DNA of 64,000 nt from Elusimicrobia bacterium HGW-Elusimicrobia-1 (GCA_002841695.1 PHAN01000004.1:62001-126000); one strand, 5' to 3'. Shown: positions 33,244-42,116, counted from the first letter of the stretch. Numbers and translations are program-made. The notes: generated by a model not told the origin, from the sequence alone.

Positions 33244-35361
33244 ATGCTTATATTCGTTTCGCTTCTGGCACTATACGTTTTTACACTGTATCCGTCGGTG
33301 GCGCCCTACCGCGATTCCGGCGATATGATTGCTTCGGCTTTCACGCTGGGCGTGGCGCATCCGTCGGGCTATCCGCTTTACTCCCTCGCCGGTAAAATAT
33401 TCGCCGTCGCCATACCTTTCGCGTCGGTCGCTTACAGAATAAACCTTATGTCCGCCGTCTTCGGCGCGGCCGCCGTTGCGATTCTGGCGTTGCGTTTTCG
33501 CGGGCCAGGGCGGTGGGCGTTTCTGGCTCTCGGTTTCTCGGCGCCGTTCTGGAGATTGTCGCTCGTTTCGGAGATGTATTCTCTGAATGTTTTTTTCGCG
33601 GCTGTCGCCGCAGTTATTCTTGCCGGCGAAATCGACGCCAAAAAAATAGCCGCCTCGGCGTTTGTGACGGGCCTTGCCTGCGGCAATCACCTTACGGCGG
33701 TTTTTCTTGCGCCCGCCGTCGCCCTTGCGGCGATATCCGCCGCCGGACCCGCCCGCCGCGATATATTTTCCGCTTCAAAGATAGCGCTCTATGCCGCGCT
33801 TTTTCTTTTGGGCTGCTCGGTTTATGTATATCTGCCGCTGCGCGCATTGTCGGGCGCCGACATAAACTGGGGCGACCCCTCCACGCCGGAGCGTCTCTGG
33901 CGCGTTCTTACGCGCGCCGATTACGGCGGACTTAAACTTCATCCCGAGGAAAGCGAGTTGTCGTGGACGCTGTCCTCGGTCGCGGGTCAGGTCGTCTATT
34001 ATTTTCGCCTTGCCGCCGAAAGATTCGGCGCGATATTTTTACTATTCGCCGCCGCGGGTATCGTCTCGGCGGCGGTTCGTCCGTCGCCCATAGGAATTTT
34101 GGCCGTTGCGGGATTCGTAATTTCGGGGCCGCTTTTTTCGCTTTTGGCAAATCTTCCGACGGACAAGGCATCCACGCCGGGCATTCTGGAACCGCACTTC
34201 GTGATGCCCGATATGTTTCTGGCCGTTTGCGCGTGGATGGGCGCGCAGTTTGCTTTGAGGCCGCGCGGGAGCGGAACGTTTAAAAATATGCCGGCTCTCA
34301 AGATAAGTGTTTTTGCCGCGCTTATGCTGGCTTCCGCCGGTATACTGGCACGGACGCTTCCTGACTGTTTTTACCGCGACGACTTCCACGCCCACGATTA
34401 CGCCCGCAACGTTCTTGCCACCGCCGCGCCCGAATCTATAATATACGATCCCGACGACACCACGGCTTTCGCGACCGATTACCGTCAATATGTCATGGGT
34501 CTTCGGCCCGACGTAAAAAAGGCGGTATATTTCAGGACGCGGTGGGGTTATGAGAGATTGAAACGCCGCCACCCTGATATTCTGCCTCCGCGCGAAATAG
34601 TATCGGGAAGGGAACTGTCCGCCGAAATCATAAATTACAATAAGGCATCAAGGATGATCCTCGCCGACCTGCCGTCGAAATTCCCGTCGGGGCACGCTGT
34701 CAGGCCGAGGGGAATAATGCACGAAATCGTGCCTGCCTTCGCGGCTGCGACGAAGATCCCGCCGGAAAAATATTTCAATTTTTATTTTATGAGGGGCGTT
34801 CCGCGTCGGGACGGCTCGCGCGATTTTTTCAGCAGTCACGTCGTATCTTATTATTCTTCGGCCTTGGCTAATATCGGGTTGTATTACGCCCCCCCGGATA
34901 AAAATCCGGCTCGCGCCCGACGGCTCTATCTGGATGCGCTGGCCATCACCGGCGATCTTTCGGCGGCATGGAACAATCTGGGCACGCTTTATTTTGCCTC
35001 CGGCGATTACGCCCTCGCCGCCGCGATGTTTGAAACCGCCTCGCGCGCGGATCCGGCCAATCTGTCGTCGTCGATAAACGCCGGGATGTCGTACGCCCGC
35101 GCGGGCGACGTCGACAGAGCCGTCGACGTATTCGGCGCGATTTTGCGCAAGAGATTCAATCCCTCCGCCGCCAACGAACTCGGGCTTATCTATTACGGTC
35201 GGGGAAATTACGCCGAAGCCGAAAGAATTTTTTCCGGCGTCATACGCGTTTCGCCGTCTTTTTCCGCCGCGTATTACAATATGGGTCTTACGCTTTCTAA
35301 AACTCGTCCGTCGGAATCCAAAAAATATTTTGACGAGTACGAAAGAATGACACGGAATTGA
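33244..35361 (+). CDS. DUF2723-family multipass membrane protein with C-terminal TPRs
   Basis: 705 residues. The N-terminal two thirds hold many membrane helices. The opening YPSVAPYRDSGDMIASAFTLG, then AHPSGYPLYSLAGKIF and YRINLMSAVFGAAA, matches the DUF2723 family, a GT-C-like glycosyltransferase group from Gram-negatives linked to protein O-glycosylation in Bacteroidetes. The conserved D of the DSG motif is the likely catalytic residue. Residues about 555-700 contain four TPR units (for example SAAWNNLGTLYFASGDYALAAAMFE). It might glycosylate the large surface proteins encoded later, but this is only inferred. Confidence 0.7.
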   Translation: MLIFVSLLALYVFTLYPSVAPYRDSGDMIASAFTLGVAHPSGYPLYSLAGKIFAVAIPFASVAYRINLMSAVFGAAAVAILALRFRGPGRWAFLALGFSAPFWRLSLVSEMYSLNVFFAAVAAVILAGEIDAKKIAASAFVTGLACGNHLTAVFLAPAVALAAISAAGPARRDIFSASKIALYAALFLLGCSVYVYLPLRALSGADINWGDPSTPERLWRVLTRADYGGLKLHPEESELSWTLSSVAGQVVYYFRLAAERFGAIFLLFAAAGIVSAAVRPSPIGILAVAGFVISGPLFSLLANLPTDKASTPGILEPHFVMPDMFLAVCAWMGAQFALRPRGSGTFKNMPALKISVFAALMLASAGILARTLPDCFYRDDFHAHDYARNVLATAAPESIIYDPDDTTAFATDYRQYVMGLRPDVKKAVYFRTRWGYERLKRRHPDILPPREIVSGRELSAEIINYNKASRMILADLPSKFPSGHAVRPRGIMHEIVPAFAAATKIPPEKYFNFYFMRGVPRRDGSRDFFSSHVVSYYSSALANIGLYYAPPDKNPARARRLYLDALAITGDLSAAWNNLGTLYFASGDYALAAAMFETASRADPANLSSSINAGMSYARAGDVDRAVDVFGAILRKRFNPSAANELGLIYYGRGNYAEAERIFSGVIRVSPSFSAAYYNMGLTLSKTRPSESKKYFDEYERMTRN

Positions 35362-35414
35362 TTTTTCGCGCCCGGCACCTCTTTTTAAAAGATGGGGTGA
35401 ACATGGTTATAACA

Positions 35415-35448
35415 CTAATCACCAACCACTAACCACTAGTCACTATAC
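35415..35448. repeat. Short CACTAACCACTA-type repeat
   Basis: Tandem-like words AATCACCAACCACTAACCACTAGTCACTA lie in the gap before the small membrane protein. The same word family recurs at 38581-38665 and in modified form near 2699-2720. Confidence 0.5.
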
Positions 35449-35479
35449 TTTAATCTTTGCATTGACTTTGACTAATTTG

Positions 35480-35485
35480 TATAAT
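35480..35485 (+). promoter_or_regulatory. Candidate -10 box (TATAAT)
   Basis: A perfect TATAAT lies 11 nt before the ATG at 35497. TTGCAT (35457-35462) at 17 nt spacing is only a weak -35 box. A transcript from here would have a leader of only a few bases. Confidence 0.4.
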
Positions 35486-35496
35486 CTGCGCTGATT

Positions 35497-35664
35497 ATGG
35501 ACGCGGCAACCAGAGTATTCCTGCTTATGATAGTAGTGGCTGTTCTCGGCGGCCTTGCCGTGGTCACGATAAAGTCCGATTTCAGGGTGGAGCAGATTTA
35601 CCGCTCCAACTCGAATTATTACCCGGCCGTCAACGATAAGAGTTTAAGAAAGTCCGGCAAATAG
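35497..35664 (+). CDS. Small single-pass membrane protein
   Basis: My translation from ATG at 35497 gives 55 residues. An N-terminal helix (VFLLMIVVAVLGGLAVV) is followed by a 30-residue polar tail rich in S, N, Y and K. It has its own TATAAT box and a strong terminator immediately after the stop, which together argue that it is a real transcribed unit. No family is recognised. The region has no longer open frame on the same strand. Confidence 0.5.
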   Translation: MDAATRVFLLMIVVAVLGGLAVVTIKSDFRVEQIYRSNSNYYPAVNDKSLRKSGK

Positions 35665-35665
35665 A

Positions 35666-35705
35666 TCCCGAATAGGCGCAAATGCCGCGCCTCGGGAGTT
35701 TTTTT
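35666..35705 (+). terminator. Strong intrinsic terminator
   Basis: TCCCG and AGGCGC (with an AAT bulge between them) pair with GCGCCT and CGGGA, loop AAATGCC, followed by G and seven T. It ends only a few bases before the comEC start at 35710, so it both ends the small-gene transcript and limits entry into comEC. Confidence 0.85.
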
Positions 35706-35709
35706 GTTT

Positions 35710-38571
35710 ATGGAACTTTTCGTAATTTGGGTATCGTATTCTTTCGTGGCGGGGACGGCCCTTCCTTTTATATTCTTTCCCGGCGTTCCCGCGTGGGAAC
35801 CCGCAAAAAAAATAATACCCTTTCTTCACTTCGGCAATATTTCTCTGGTCGCCCTGATTTGGTATACCGCCGCCGGATTGGTTGGCGCGGCCTTAATCAA
35901 CCTGCTTGCCCGCCGGAAAAAAACCGCGGCGCTTCTGGCCTGTTGCGCGGCTTTTGTGGCCGCCTCGGCCAATTATTACCGCGTAGTCGACATAACATCC
36001 CCGTCGCATATCACCAATTTTTACGACGCGGCATTCTTTGATAAAACCGTGGTGCGCGGAACCATAATAGCCGACCCCGATACCAGAGACGGTTTTACCA
36101 ACATCGACATAAAACCCAATTCCATCATCCCCGACCCCGTATCCAGGCCCGACGAGGTAATAAAACTCGACGGAAAAACCGGACTCCTGCGCGCCAAACT
36201 TTATCCCACGATAGGCGATTATTACTACTCTCTTTCCTACGGCGATTTCGTTGAAATCACAACTTCGATAAACGAGCCGATGCGTCTTAAAAATCCCGCC
36301 GGCTTCGACTACGCGGCTTACCTCAGGGCAAGAAACGTTTATGCCACCGCCCGCCCGATTAGAAATCCCGAGGACGTAAAATATCTCGGCACCGGAAATA
36401 TACCGTGGCTCTGGAGGATCGCCCTCGGCCTTAAAAAAGAAATTCTTTTGACGATAAGAAAAACGATGCCCTATCCCGAATCCGCTTTTCTGGGCGGCGT
36501 GACACTGGGGCTCAGAGGCGGCGTACCCGGTAAAATGAAGTCCGATTTTCAGGCCACCGGCGTAGCGCACGTTCTGGCGGTCAGCGGTTTGCACGTGGGA
36601 TTCGTGGCGGTAATGCTCATAATGATGGGCAGAGTGCTTAAATTGCCGTCGAAGTTTTCGTTTATTTTCGTCGTATTCGGACTGATAATATTCACTCTTA
36701 TAACCGGCGCGTCTCCGGCCACGCGCAGAGCGGCCATAATGTTTTCAATGATGGAGTTTTTCCGTTCGGTGGCAAAAATGTCACTGGGGCATTCCACCGC
36801 CCTTACCATTCCGCTGACGGCTCTTATAATTCTGGCTTTCGATCCGCTTAAACTTCCCGACGGCAGTTTCGTTCTTTCGTTTATGGCCGTTTGGTCTCTG
36901 GCTATGATATCCGGCCCGGTGGAGAGCGTTTTTAAGTTCATAGGCCGCGGATGGATTTTCGCCGTAAGCATCGCGCTCACCCTCTCGTCGACGGTGCTTG
37001 TCGTGGTTTCGCCGCAGTTTTTCTCGGACACGCGCACGGTTTTCGCGTATCTGGCGGTTTTTGCGGCGCTATTTGTTTTGGCCTATTTCAGGGAAAGAAC
37101 AAGTCCGTTGACTTCTCTTAATATAGAATATCTTCCCAAATGGTTTACCGGTTTTCTCTACGCGCAATTCGCCATTCAGATAGGAATGATGTATCCCCTG
37201 AGCGCCGTTTACTTCCAGCGTTTTCCGATAGCGGGAATGTACGCCAACTTTATAGCGATTCCGCTTATCGCTTTCATCGTTCAATACGGCCTCCTTGCGG
37301 GTCTTGCCAATCTGTTTTTCTCGTCGATAGGGCTACCGGGCGCGGGCCTTTCGCTGGCTCTGTGGATAAACGCGTTTAACTGGCTTTGCTGCAGATTGTT
37401 TTTAGGCATGGCCAACTTTTTCGCCGGATTGTTTCCCTATCCTTATATATCGATGCCAACCAGCACGCAGCTTATAATCTATTATTCCGCCGTTATTTTT
37501 TTTGTATTTCTTAAGCCGCTCACCTTTCAGGCACAGATGCTCATTATGCGTCTGCGCGATGTTTTCGACGAGCGGGAATTGAAGCGCCGCGTTATTCCGG
37601 CGGTCGTTGCCGTCGCGGTGATTCTGACGGCGGGCATTGTGGCGCTCAACGCGTCCAAAAAAGATTATCTCAGGGTAACTTTCTTCGACGTGTCTTTCGG
37701 TAATTCCGTGCTGGTGGAAACTCCCGACGGTAAAATCCTGATTTTCGACACGGGACAGGGCGGCGGGCAGTGGAACTCTGGCTCAAGCGTCATAGCGCCG
37801 ACGTTTGCCAAGTATAAAATCGGAAGGGTAAACTGGATGGTTTTTTCGTCGCTCAAATCCAATAATATCGGCGGCACGCCGCATCTTTTGAATTATTGGC
37901 CCGTCGATAAAATCATACTGCCTTACGACCCAGCCAGGATTCCCTACGGCGCCAGTTACCACGAGTTTATAGCGTCGCTGGGCGACTGGAAACTTATGGG
38001 CGACCCCAGAGGTTCCGAGTCGACGTCGCTTTATCTGTCGTGGTATGAACTCATAAAGAGCGTAAACGCAAAAAAAATACCTCACGTCGAGGCCAAAGCC
38101 GGCGACATAATTTACGAAAAGAAAATCGGCGGCAAAAACTTCCGCGCCGAAGTCGTGGCCGCTCCGGCGTCGTCGAGCGTGGCCGGCGCCGCGACGGTGC
38201 TTAAAATCACCTACGGGAAAAATTCAGTCCTTCTTGCTCCGCAGTCCGACAGATTCGCGCAATGGGAACTTACCGATTTGGGCAGGGAGAAGCTCGCCAG
38301 CGATGTCGTGCTCCTGCCCCGTAACGGCAATCCTTCCACGCTTACCGACGAGTTTCTGGAGATGACATCGCCCAAATACGCCGTTGTCCAGTACGGTTAC
38401 GCGCCTCGCGCCGTGCGCACGCAGGATTATTTTTACGATTCCGACCTTGTCCGCACGGAAGAAAAAATCTCTTCCCTCGGCGCCGAACTTTTCAGGACGG
38501 ATCGACACGGCGCGGTCACTGTAACTTCGGACGGAGAAACTATTTCCGTCGACCACGTGCTGAAGCGTTAA
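35710..38571 (+). CDS. comEC: ComEC/Rec2 DNA-uptake channel with degenerate metallo-beta-lactamase domain
   Basis: 953 residues from ATG at 35710 (a TTG lies 6 nt earlier, inside the terminator). ComEC carries single-stranded DNA across the inner membrane. The N-terminal OB-like domain (about 90-230), the competence domain with AVSGLHVGFV near residue 295, and about ten membrane helices are present. The C-terminal MBL-like domain (about 655-953) has lost its metal site: SSLKSNNIGG (713-722) stands where SHxDxDHxGG is expected, LAPQSD replaces the FTGD region, and PRNGN replaces PHHGS. It is therefore probably a pore without nuclease activity. A separate intact MBL protein is encoded at 42117. 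Confidence 0.88.
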   Translation: MELFVIWVSYSFVAGTALPFIFFPGVPAWEPAKKIIPFLHFGNISLVALIWYTAAGLVGAALINLLARRKKTAALLACCAAFVAASANYYRVVDITSPSHITNFYDAAFFDKTVVRGTIIADPDTRDGFTNIDIKPNSIIPDPVSRPDEVIKLDGKTGLLRAKLYPTIGDYYYSLSYGDFVEITTSINEPMRLKNPAGFDYAAYLRARNVYATARPIRNPEDVKYLGTGNIPWLWRIALGLKKEILLTIRKTMPYPESAFLGGVTLGLRGGVPGKMKSDFQATGVAHVLAVSGLHVGFVAVMLIMMGRVLKLPSKFSFIFVVFGLIIFTLITGASPATRRAAIMFSMMEFFRSVAKMSLGHSTALTIPLTALIILAFDPLKLPDGSFVLSFMAVWSLAMISGPVESVFKFIGRGWIFAVSIALTLSSTVLVVVSPQFFSDTRTVFAYLAVFAALFVLAYFRERTSPLTSLNIEYLPKWFTGFLYAQFAIQIGMMYPLSAVYFQRFPIAGMYANFIAIPLIAFIVQYGLLAGLANLFFSSIGLPGAGLSLALWINAFNWLCCRLFLGMANFFAGLFPYPYISMPTSTQLIIYYSAVIFFVFLKPLTFQAQMLIMRLRDVFDERELKRRVIPAVVAVAVILTAGIVALNASKKDYLRVTFFDVSFGNSVLVETPDGKILIFDTGQGGGQWNSGSSVIAPTFAKYKIGRVNWMVFSSLKSNNIGGTPHLLNYWPVDKIILPYDPARIPYGASYHEFIASLGDWKLMGDPRGSESTSLYLSWYELIKSVNAKKIPHVEAKAGDIIYEKKIGGKNFRAEVVAAPASSSVAGAATVLKITYGKNSVLLAPQSDRFAQWELTDLGREKLASDVVLLPRNGNPSTLTDEFLEMTSPKYAVVQYGYAPRAVRTQDYFYDSDLVRTEEKISSLGAELFRTDRHGAVTVTSDGETISVDHVLKR

Positions 38572-38580
38572 TTGAATTCA

Positions 38581-38646
38581 GTGGATAGTGGCTAGTAGAT
38601 AGTTTTTGTTTTTTTATCTTTTCACTAACCACTATTCACTATCCAC
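38581..38646. repeat. Inverted repeat GTGGATAGTG / CACTATCCAC
   Basis: GTGGATAGTG at 38581-38590 has its exact inverted copy at 38637-38646, with further CACTAACCACTATTCACTA words between. It lies after comEC and is followed by a start codon at 38678. Repeat family shared with 35415-35448. Confidence 0.6.
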
Positions 38647-38677
38647 TAATCACTTATTTACCATTCACCGCCCCTTT

Positions 38678-38851
38678 ATGGACGAACAAAAGAAAATAGA
38701 AAAAATCATTCCCACTGAACTCGGCGTCTGGATGGTCTGCCGCAAGAAGTGGCTCTACGATTTCAAGCGCAGACAGGCGCGCCGCCTGGCGGAAAAAGAC
38801 GCCGGTTCGCCGCCCGCCGGCGGCAAACCCGCTCCGGAAACACAAAAATGA
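38678..38851 (+). CDS. N-terminal piece of a split Cas4-like nuclease
   Basis: 57 residues from ATG at 38678. The core, IIPTELGVWMVCRKKWLYDFKRR, matches the opening of Cas4/PD-(D/E)XK exonucleases, where a cysteine in this position (here C21) is the first ligand of an iron-sulfur cluster. A short basic, then proline-rich tail follows. The stop overlaps the start of the next gene (ATGA), which encodes the remaining nuclease motifs and the other three cysteines. It may act only as a complex with that product. Confidence 0.6.
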   Translation: MDEQKKIEKIIPTELGVWMVCRKKWLYDFKRRQARRLAEKDAGSPPAGGKPAPETQK

Positions 38852-39438
38852 CAAGATACATAATTTACGCTTCCGCGGCGGCCGTCGCCGTCGTGATTTT
38901 CATAATTCTCGATATATTTCTCTCCTATCGCAAGCGAAGGATAAAAAGCGCGGAAGTCCAGAACGATAAATTTTTCTCCGACAAGGATTACGAGGTTCTT
39001 TACGAGGATTCTTCCGACGGCGGCGGCGCTCTGAGTATGTGGCTGACCAAAGATACAATGCTTTACGGCCGCCCCGACCTGGTGATAAAAGACAGAGCCA
39101 CCGGCGATGTGCGCGTGGTGGATTTTAAATCAGGCAACAAGAAACGTTCCATACTGTTTAACTATCAGGTTCAGCTCGCGTCGTACTTTATGCTGGTGGA
39201 ACACGAATTCGGCGTAAAGCCCTCCGCCGGAGTCATAAAATATCTTGAAGACGAGTCCGAGGATTCCATAGCCAACGACCCCGAATTTAAAGATCGTGTC
39301 GTCAGGGAGGCCGTGGCGCTGGCCGAGATGAAAAGAGCGCTTGAAGCCGACGGCACACTTGAAATAAAAAGGAATCATAACGATGCCGTAAAATGCGGCA
39401 TCTGCGAGTTTAAAAAAATCTGTCCCGATAAAATATAA
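38848..39438 (+). CDS. Membrane-anchored Cas4-like PD-(D/E)XK nuclease
   Basis: 196 residues from ATG at 38848 in an ATGA overlap. Residues 4-26 form a membrane helix, an unusual start for this family. The nuclease core shows GRPDLVI (G74 to D77), VVDFKSG (D92 and K94, the D/E-x-K pair) and YQVQLASY with Q and Y of the QxxxY motif. The C-terminus has C183-x2-C186-x5-C192, three cysteines of a Cas4-type 4Fe-4S cluster; the fourth may come from the preceding 57-residue protein. No cas genes or repeats are nearby. A 5'-3' exonuclease role in uptake or repair is inferred from its UvrD neighbour. Confidence 0.75.
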   Translation: MTRYIIYASAAAVAVVIFIILDIFLSYRKRRIKSAEVQNDKFFSDKDYEVLYEDSSDGGGALSMWLTKDTMLYGRPDLVIKDRATGDVRVVDFKSGNKKRSILFNYQVQLASYFMLVEHEFGVKPSAGVIKYLEDESEDSIANDPEFKDRVVREAVALAEMKRALEADGTLEIKRNHNDAVKCGICEFKKICPDKI

Positions 39439-39443
39439 AACCG

Positions 39444-41870
39444 ATGGTTGTCGACAAAAAGACCCCGCCGCCCCCTCCTCCGCCTCCTTCTGCGCCACCG
39501 CGTCTGAGCGATCCGGAACACGCAAAAATCGTAGCTCAAATCGCCTCCGCTCTCAAGCCGCATCAGATCCAAATATTTTACCGCGAAGTCGAGGCGTTCA
39601 AAGATTCAGGCCTGCTTCCCGGCATACTCAGAATCGCTTCGCGTCTGAATCCCGAACAACTCGAAACAGTTTTTCACGACCACAAAATCGGCGGACCGCT
39701 GTTGATTCTGGCCTGCGCCGGTTCCGGAAAAACCACTTCGCTTGTTTTCAGAATTATCTTTCTTATACTCAAAGGCGTTCCGCCCACAAGCATCATCGCG
39801 CTCACATTTACCGTCAAGGCCGCCGAAGAAATGCGCTCGCGCGTGCGGCGCTTTATGGACGAACTTTACAAGGACGTCCTGCCCGGCGCCGACAAGGGAA
39901 TCATGCTGGCCGAAATAGCGCGGATGTGGATGGGCACGTTTCACTCGGTCGCGCTTAAAATACTCAAGGAAAATATTACGGGTCAGATGAATTGTGAACT
40001 CGTGGGTCTGCGCCCCGCCTTCGACGTTACGGCCGACAATTATAAAATCATCAAGGCGGCTTTCGACTCTATGATGACCGGTAAAAAAGGTCTCGGATTC
40101 GACGAAGTCGTCTCAAAAATCGAACACGTAAAAAACGAGCTTTTGACCGTCGAGGCATTCAAAAAGAAAGCTACCCGCAAAGAAAAAAAATTCGCGGATA
40201 TTTACGAGTGTTATCAGCAAATGCTCGAACAGCGTCGTTCCATAGATTTTAACGATATGCTCATATATGTGGTGCGGCTGTTCAAGGAACATCCGGAAGT
40301 GCTGAAACACTATCAGGACCGCTTCGGCTACGTTATGGTCGACGAGTATCAGGATACGAATTACGCGCAGTACACGCTCTGCAAGCTTCTTATCGGCGAG
40401 CGTCCCGAATTTTTCTGCGTGGGCGACGACGACCAGTCCATTTACGGATGGCGCGGCGCCGACGTAAGAAATATTTTGTTTTTTGAGAAGGACTATCCCA
40501 GCGCCACCCGCGTTAAACTCGTGCGGAATTACCGCTCAACCGCCACAATTATCGCCGCGGCCAACGAAGTTTTCAAAAAAGTAAAACCGAAGCAGCTTCT
40601 CAAAGTAATCGAACCGCCCAAGGACGGCGCCACCGGCGAGCCGCAGTGGGGGGAGAAGATAGCCGTTTATCACGCGCGCGACGAGCGCGACGAGATAAAA
40701 TTCGTGGCCTTTGAAATAAATCGCCTTCGCCGTCTGGAGCCGGAGCTCAAATACGGCGACTTCGCGGTGCTCTACCGAACCAATTCGCAGAACAAGATGG
40801 TAAAGCGGTTTCTGGACGAAGAAAAGATTCCGTGCTCGGTTTACGACCCGCGTTTCTGGTCGCGCCCCGAAGTCAAAAACATTAAAGAATATCTCAGGGT
40901 AGTCAATTATTACGCCAGATTTTACGCGGCCAGAAAGTCGCCCGTCGCAGGCGATGATGATTATGATGACGACCGTCCGCAGACGGCCTCCCGCGCCGTC
41001 ACTCCGGAAATCCTGGCGCAGGTCAATAAATCGATGAAAGTCGTGCTCACGCTGCCGCCGTCGTCGCTGCACAGGGAATCCTACGCGCGCGTGACACATC
41101 TTATGTCGCCGGCAAATATTCTGACGGACACGGAAACTTTCGAGAATATGAAGATGCGCCTCGGCAGCGAAACCGTCGACGCCAAGAATCTCGCGCGTTT
41201 CCGCGCCCTCGTCGACGAACTTTCGCGCGAGCAGTTGTTCGGCGAAGTTATGCGCGGAATCGTGGAACGCAGCGGCCTGATGTTTCAGCTCTCGCAGCAA
41301 TCCGACCTCACCCGCGACGAGGCGGCCGCGCTCAAAGTTTACAAAGACCTCGTCACCGAGGCCGAGGAATTCGAGAAAAATACTTTTGCCGGCTCGACGA
41401 GCGTGCCCATATACGAAAAGATATCGCTGTTTCTGGAAAATATAGAAACCAAATCCCGCGATTCCGAGCAGTCCGCCGTGAAATCCAGGGAAGACGCCAT
41501 CAACATAATGACTCTACACTCCGCCAAGGGACTTGAGTTCGACACGGTATTTTTTATCGGGCTTGAAGACAATATAATGCCTCTGAGGCATATCGAAGAC
41601 AAGGAACTCGACAAGAAATCGCTCAGGAAGCGCCGCGACGAGGAACGCCGTCTTTTTTACGTCGGCATAACGCGCGCGAAGAAACGGCTCTACCTTACTT
41701 TCGCCGACGAGCGCGTGTGGTGGGGAAACAAAAATGTGCATTACGGGATATCGCCTTTCATAAAAAGCATACCGAAAAAATTCCATGTGAAAGGTTCGTA
41801 CGCGTCGGGAATATTTTCCGCGCTCGTCAGGGCGATTAAGAGCGTCCTGTGGTGGTTCAGCCCCAGTTGA
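39444..41870 (+). CDS. UvrD/PcrA-type DNA helicase
   Basis: 808 residues, 5 nt after the nuclease gene. A proline tract (residues 8-19) starts the protein, followed by an unfamiliar domain to about residue 80. The SF1 helicase then shows LACAGSGKTTS (Walker A), ALTFTVKAAEEMRSR, MVDEYQDTN (Walker B), GDDDQSIYGWRGAD, VRNYRS, TLHSAKGLEFDTVF and VGITRAKKRL. It translocates 3' to 5' in repair or recombination. Gene pairing with a Cas4-like nuclease resembles AddAB/Cas4-helicase combinations in other phyla. UvrD, PcrA and Rep are not separable here. Confidence 0.93.
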   Translation: MVVDKKTPPPPPPPPSAPPRLSDPEHAKIVAQIASALKPHQIQIFYREVEAFKDSGLLPGILRIASRLNPEQLETVFHDHKIGGPLLILACAGSGKTTSLVFRIIFLILKGVPPTSIIALTFTVKAAEEMRSRVRRFMDELYKDVLPGADKGIMLAEIARMWMGTFHSVALKILKENITGQMNCELVGLRPAFDVTADNYKIIKAAFDSMMTGKKGLGFDEVVSKIEHVKNELLTVEAFKKKATRKEKKFADIYECYQQMLEQRRSIDFNDMLIYVVRLFKEHPEVLKHYQDRFGYVMVDEYQDTNYAQYTLCKLLIGERPEFFCVGDDDQSIYGWRGADVRNILFFEKDYPSATRVKLVRNYRSTATIIAAANEVFKKVKPKQLLKVIEPPKDGATGEPQWGEKIAVYHARDERDEIKFVAFEINRLRRLEPELKYGDFAVLYRTNSQNKMVKRFLDEEKIPCSVYDPRFWSRPEVKNIKEYLRVVNYYARFYAARKSPVAGDDDYDDDRPQTASRAVTPEILAQVNKSMKVVLTLPPSSLHRESYARVTHLMSPANILTDTETFENMKMRLGSETVDAKNLARFRALVDELSREQLFGEVMRGIVERSGLMFQLSQQSDLTRDEAAALKVYKDLVTEAEEFEKNTFAGSTSVPIYEKISLFLENIETKSRDSEQSAVKSREDAINIMTLHSAKGLEFDTVFFIGLEDNIMPLRHIEDKELDKKSLRKRRDEERRLFYVGITRAKKRLYLTFADERVWWGNKNVHYGISPFIKSIPKKFHVKGSYASGIFSALVRAIKSVLWWFSPS

Positions 41871-41879
41871 TTTTTTTTG

Positions 41880-42105
41880 TATAATAGAGCTGTTGAAAAG
41901 CCCTACAAAATGTCATTCTGACCCCCGACCTGTCGGGGGGAAGAATCTCGCCTTTATAATACGGACGGAGAATAAGATTCTTCGCGGAGTTTATCCTGAG
42001 GCAACAGAGATTCTTCGCTACGCTCAGAATGACGCTTGCCGAAGGACTCAGAATGACAGGCGAAGGGTTCAGAATGACAACTAAAATACTTTTTCAACGG
42101 GCGCA
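41880..42105. repeat. Second copy of the TTGAAAA-bounded element
   Basis: The gap between the helicase and the MBL gene starts TATAATAGAGCTGTTGAAAAG and ends CTTTTTCAACGGGCGCATAATAA. It contains TCATTCTGACCCCCGACC..., several AGAATGAC words, and the 40-nt block at 41911-41950 that is the exact inverted copy of 27536-27575. Its TATAAT could serve as a -10 box for the downstream gene, though no good -35 is seen. Confidence 0.7.
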
Positions 42106-42116
42106 TAATAAAAGCC

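Noticed and set aside
38678-39438. CRISPR-associated cas4 of an adaptation module
   Set aside because: No cas1, cas2 or repeat array nearby; Cas4-like nucleases also occur outside CRISPR systems.
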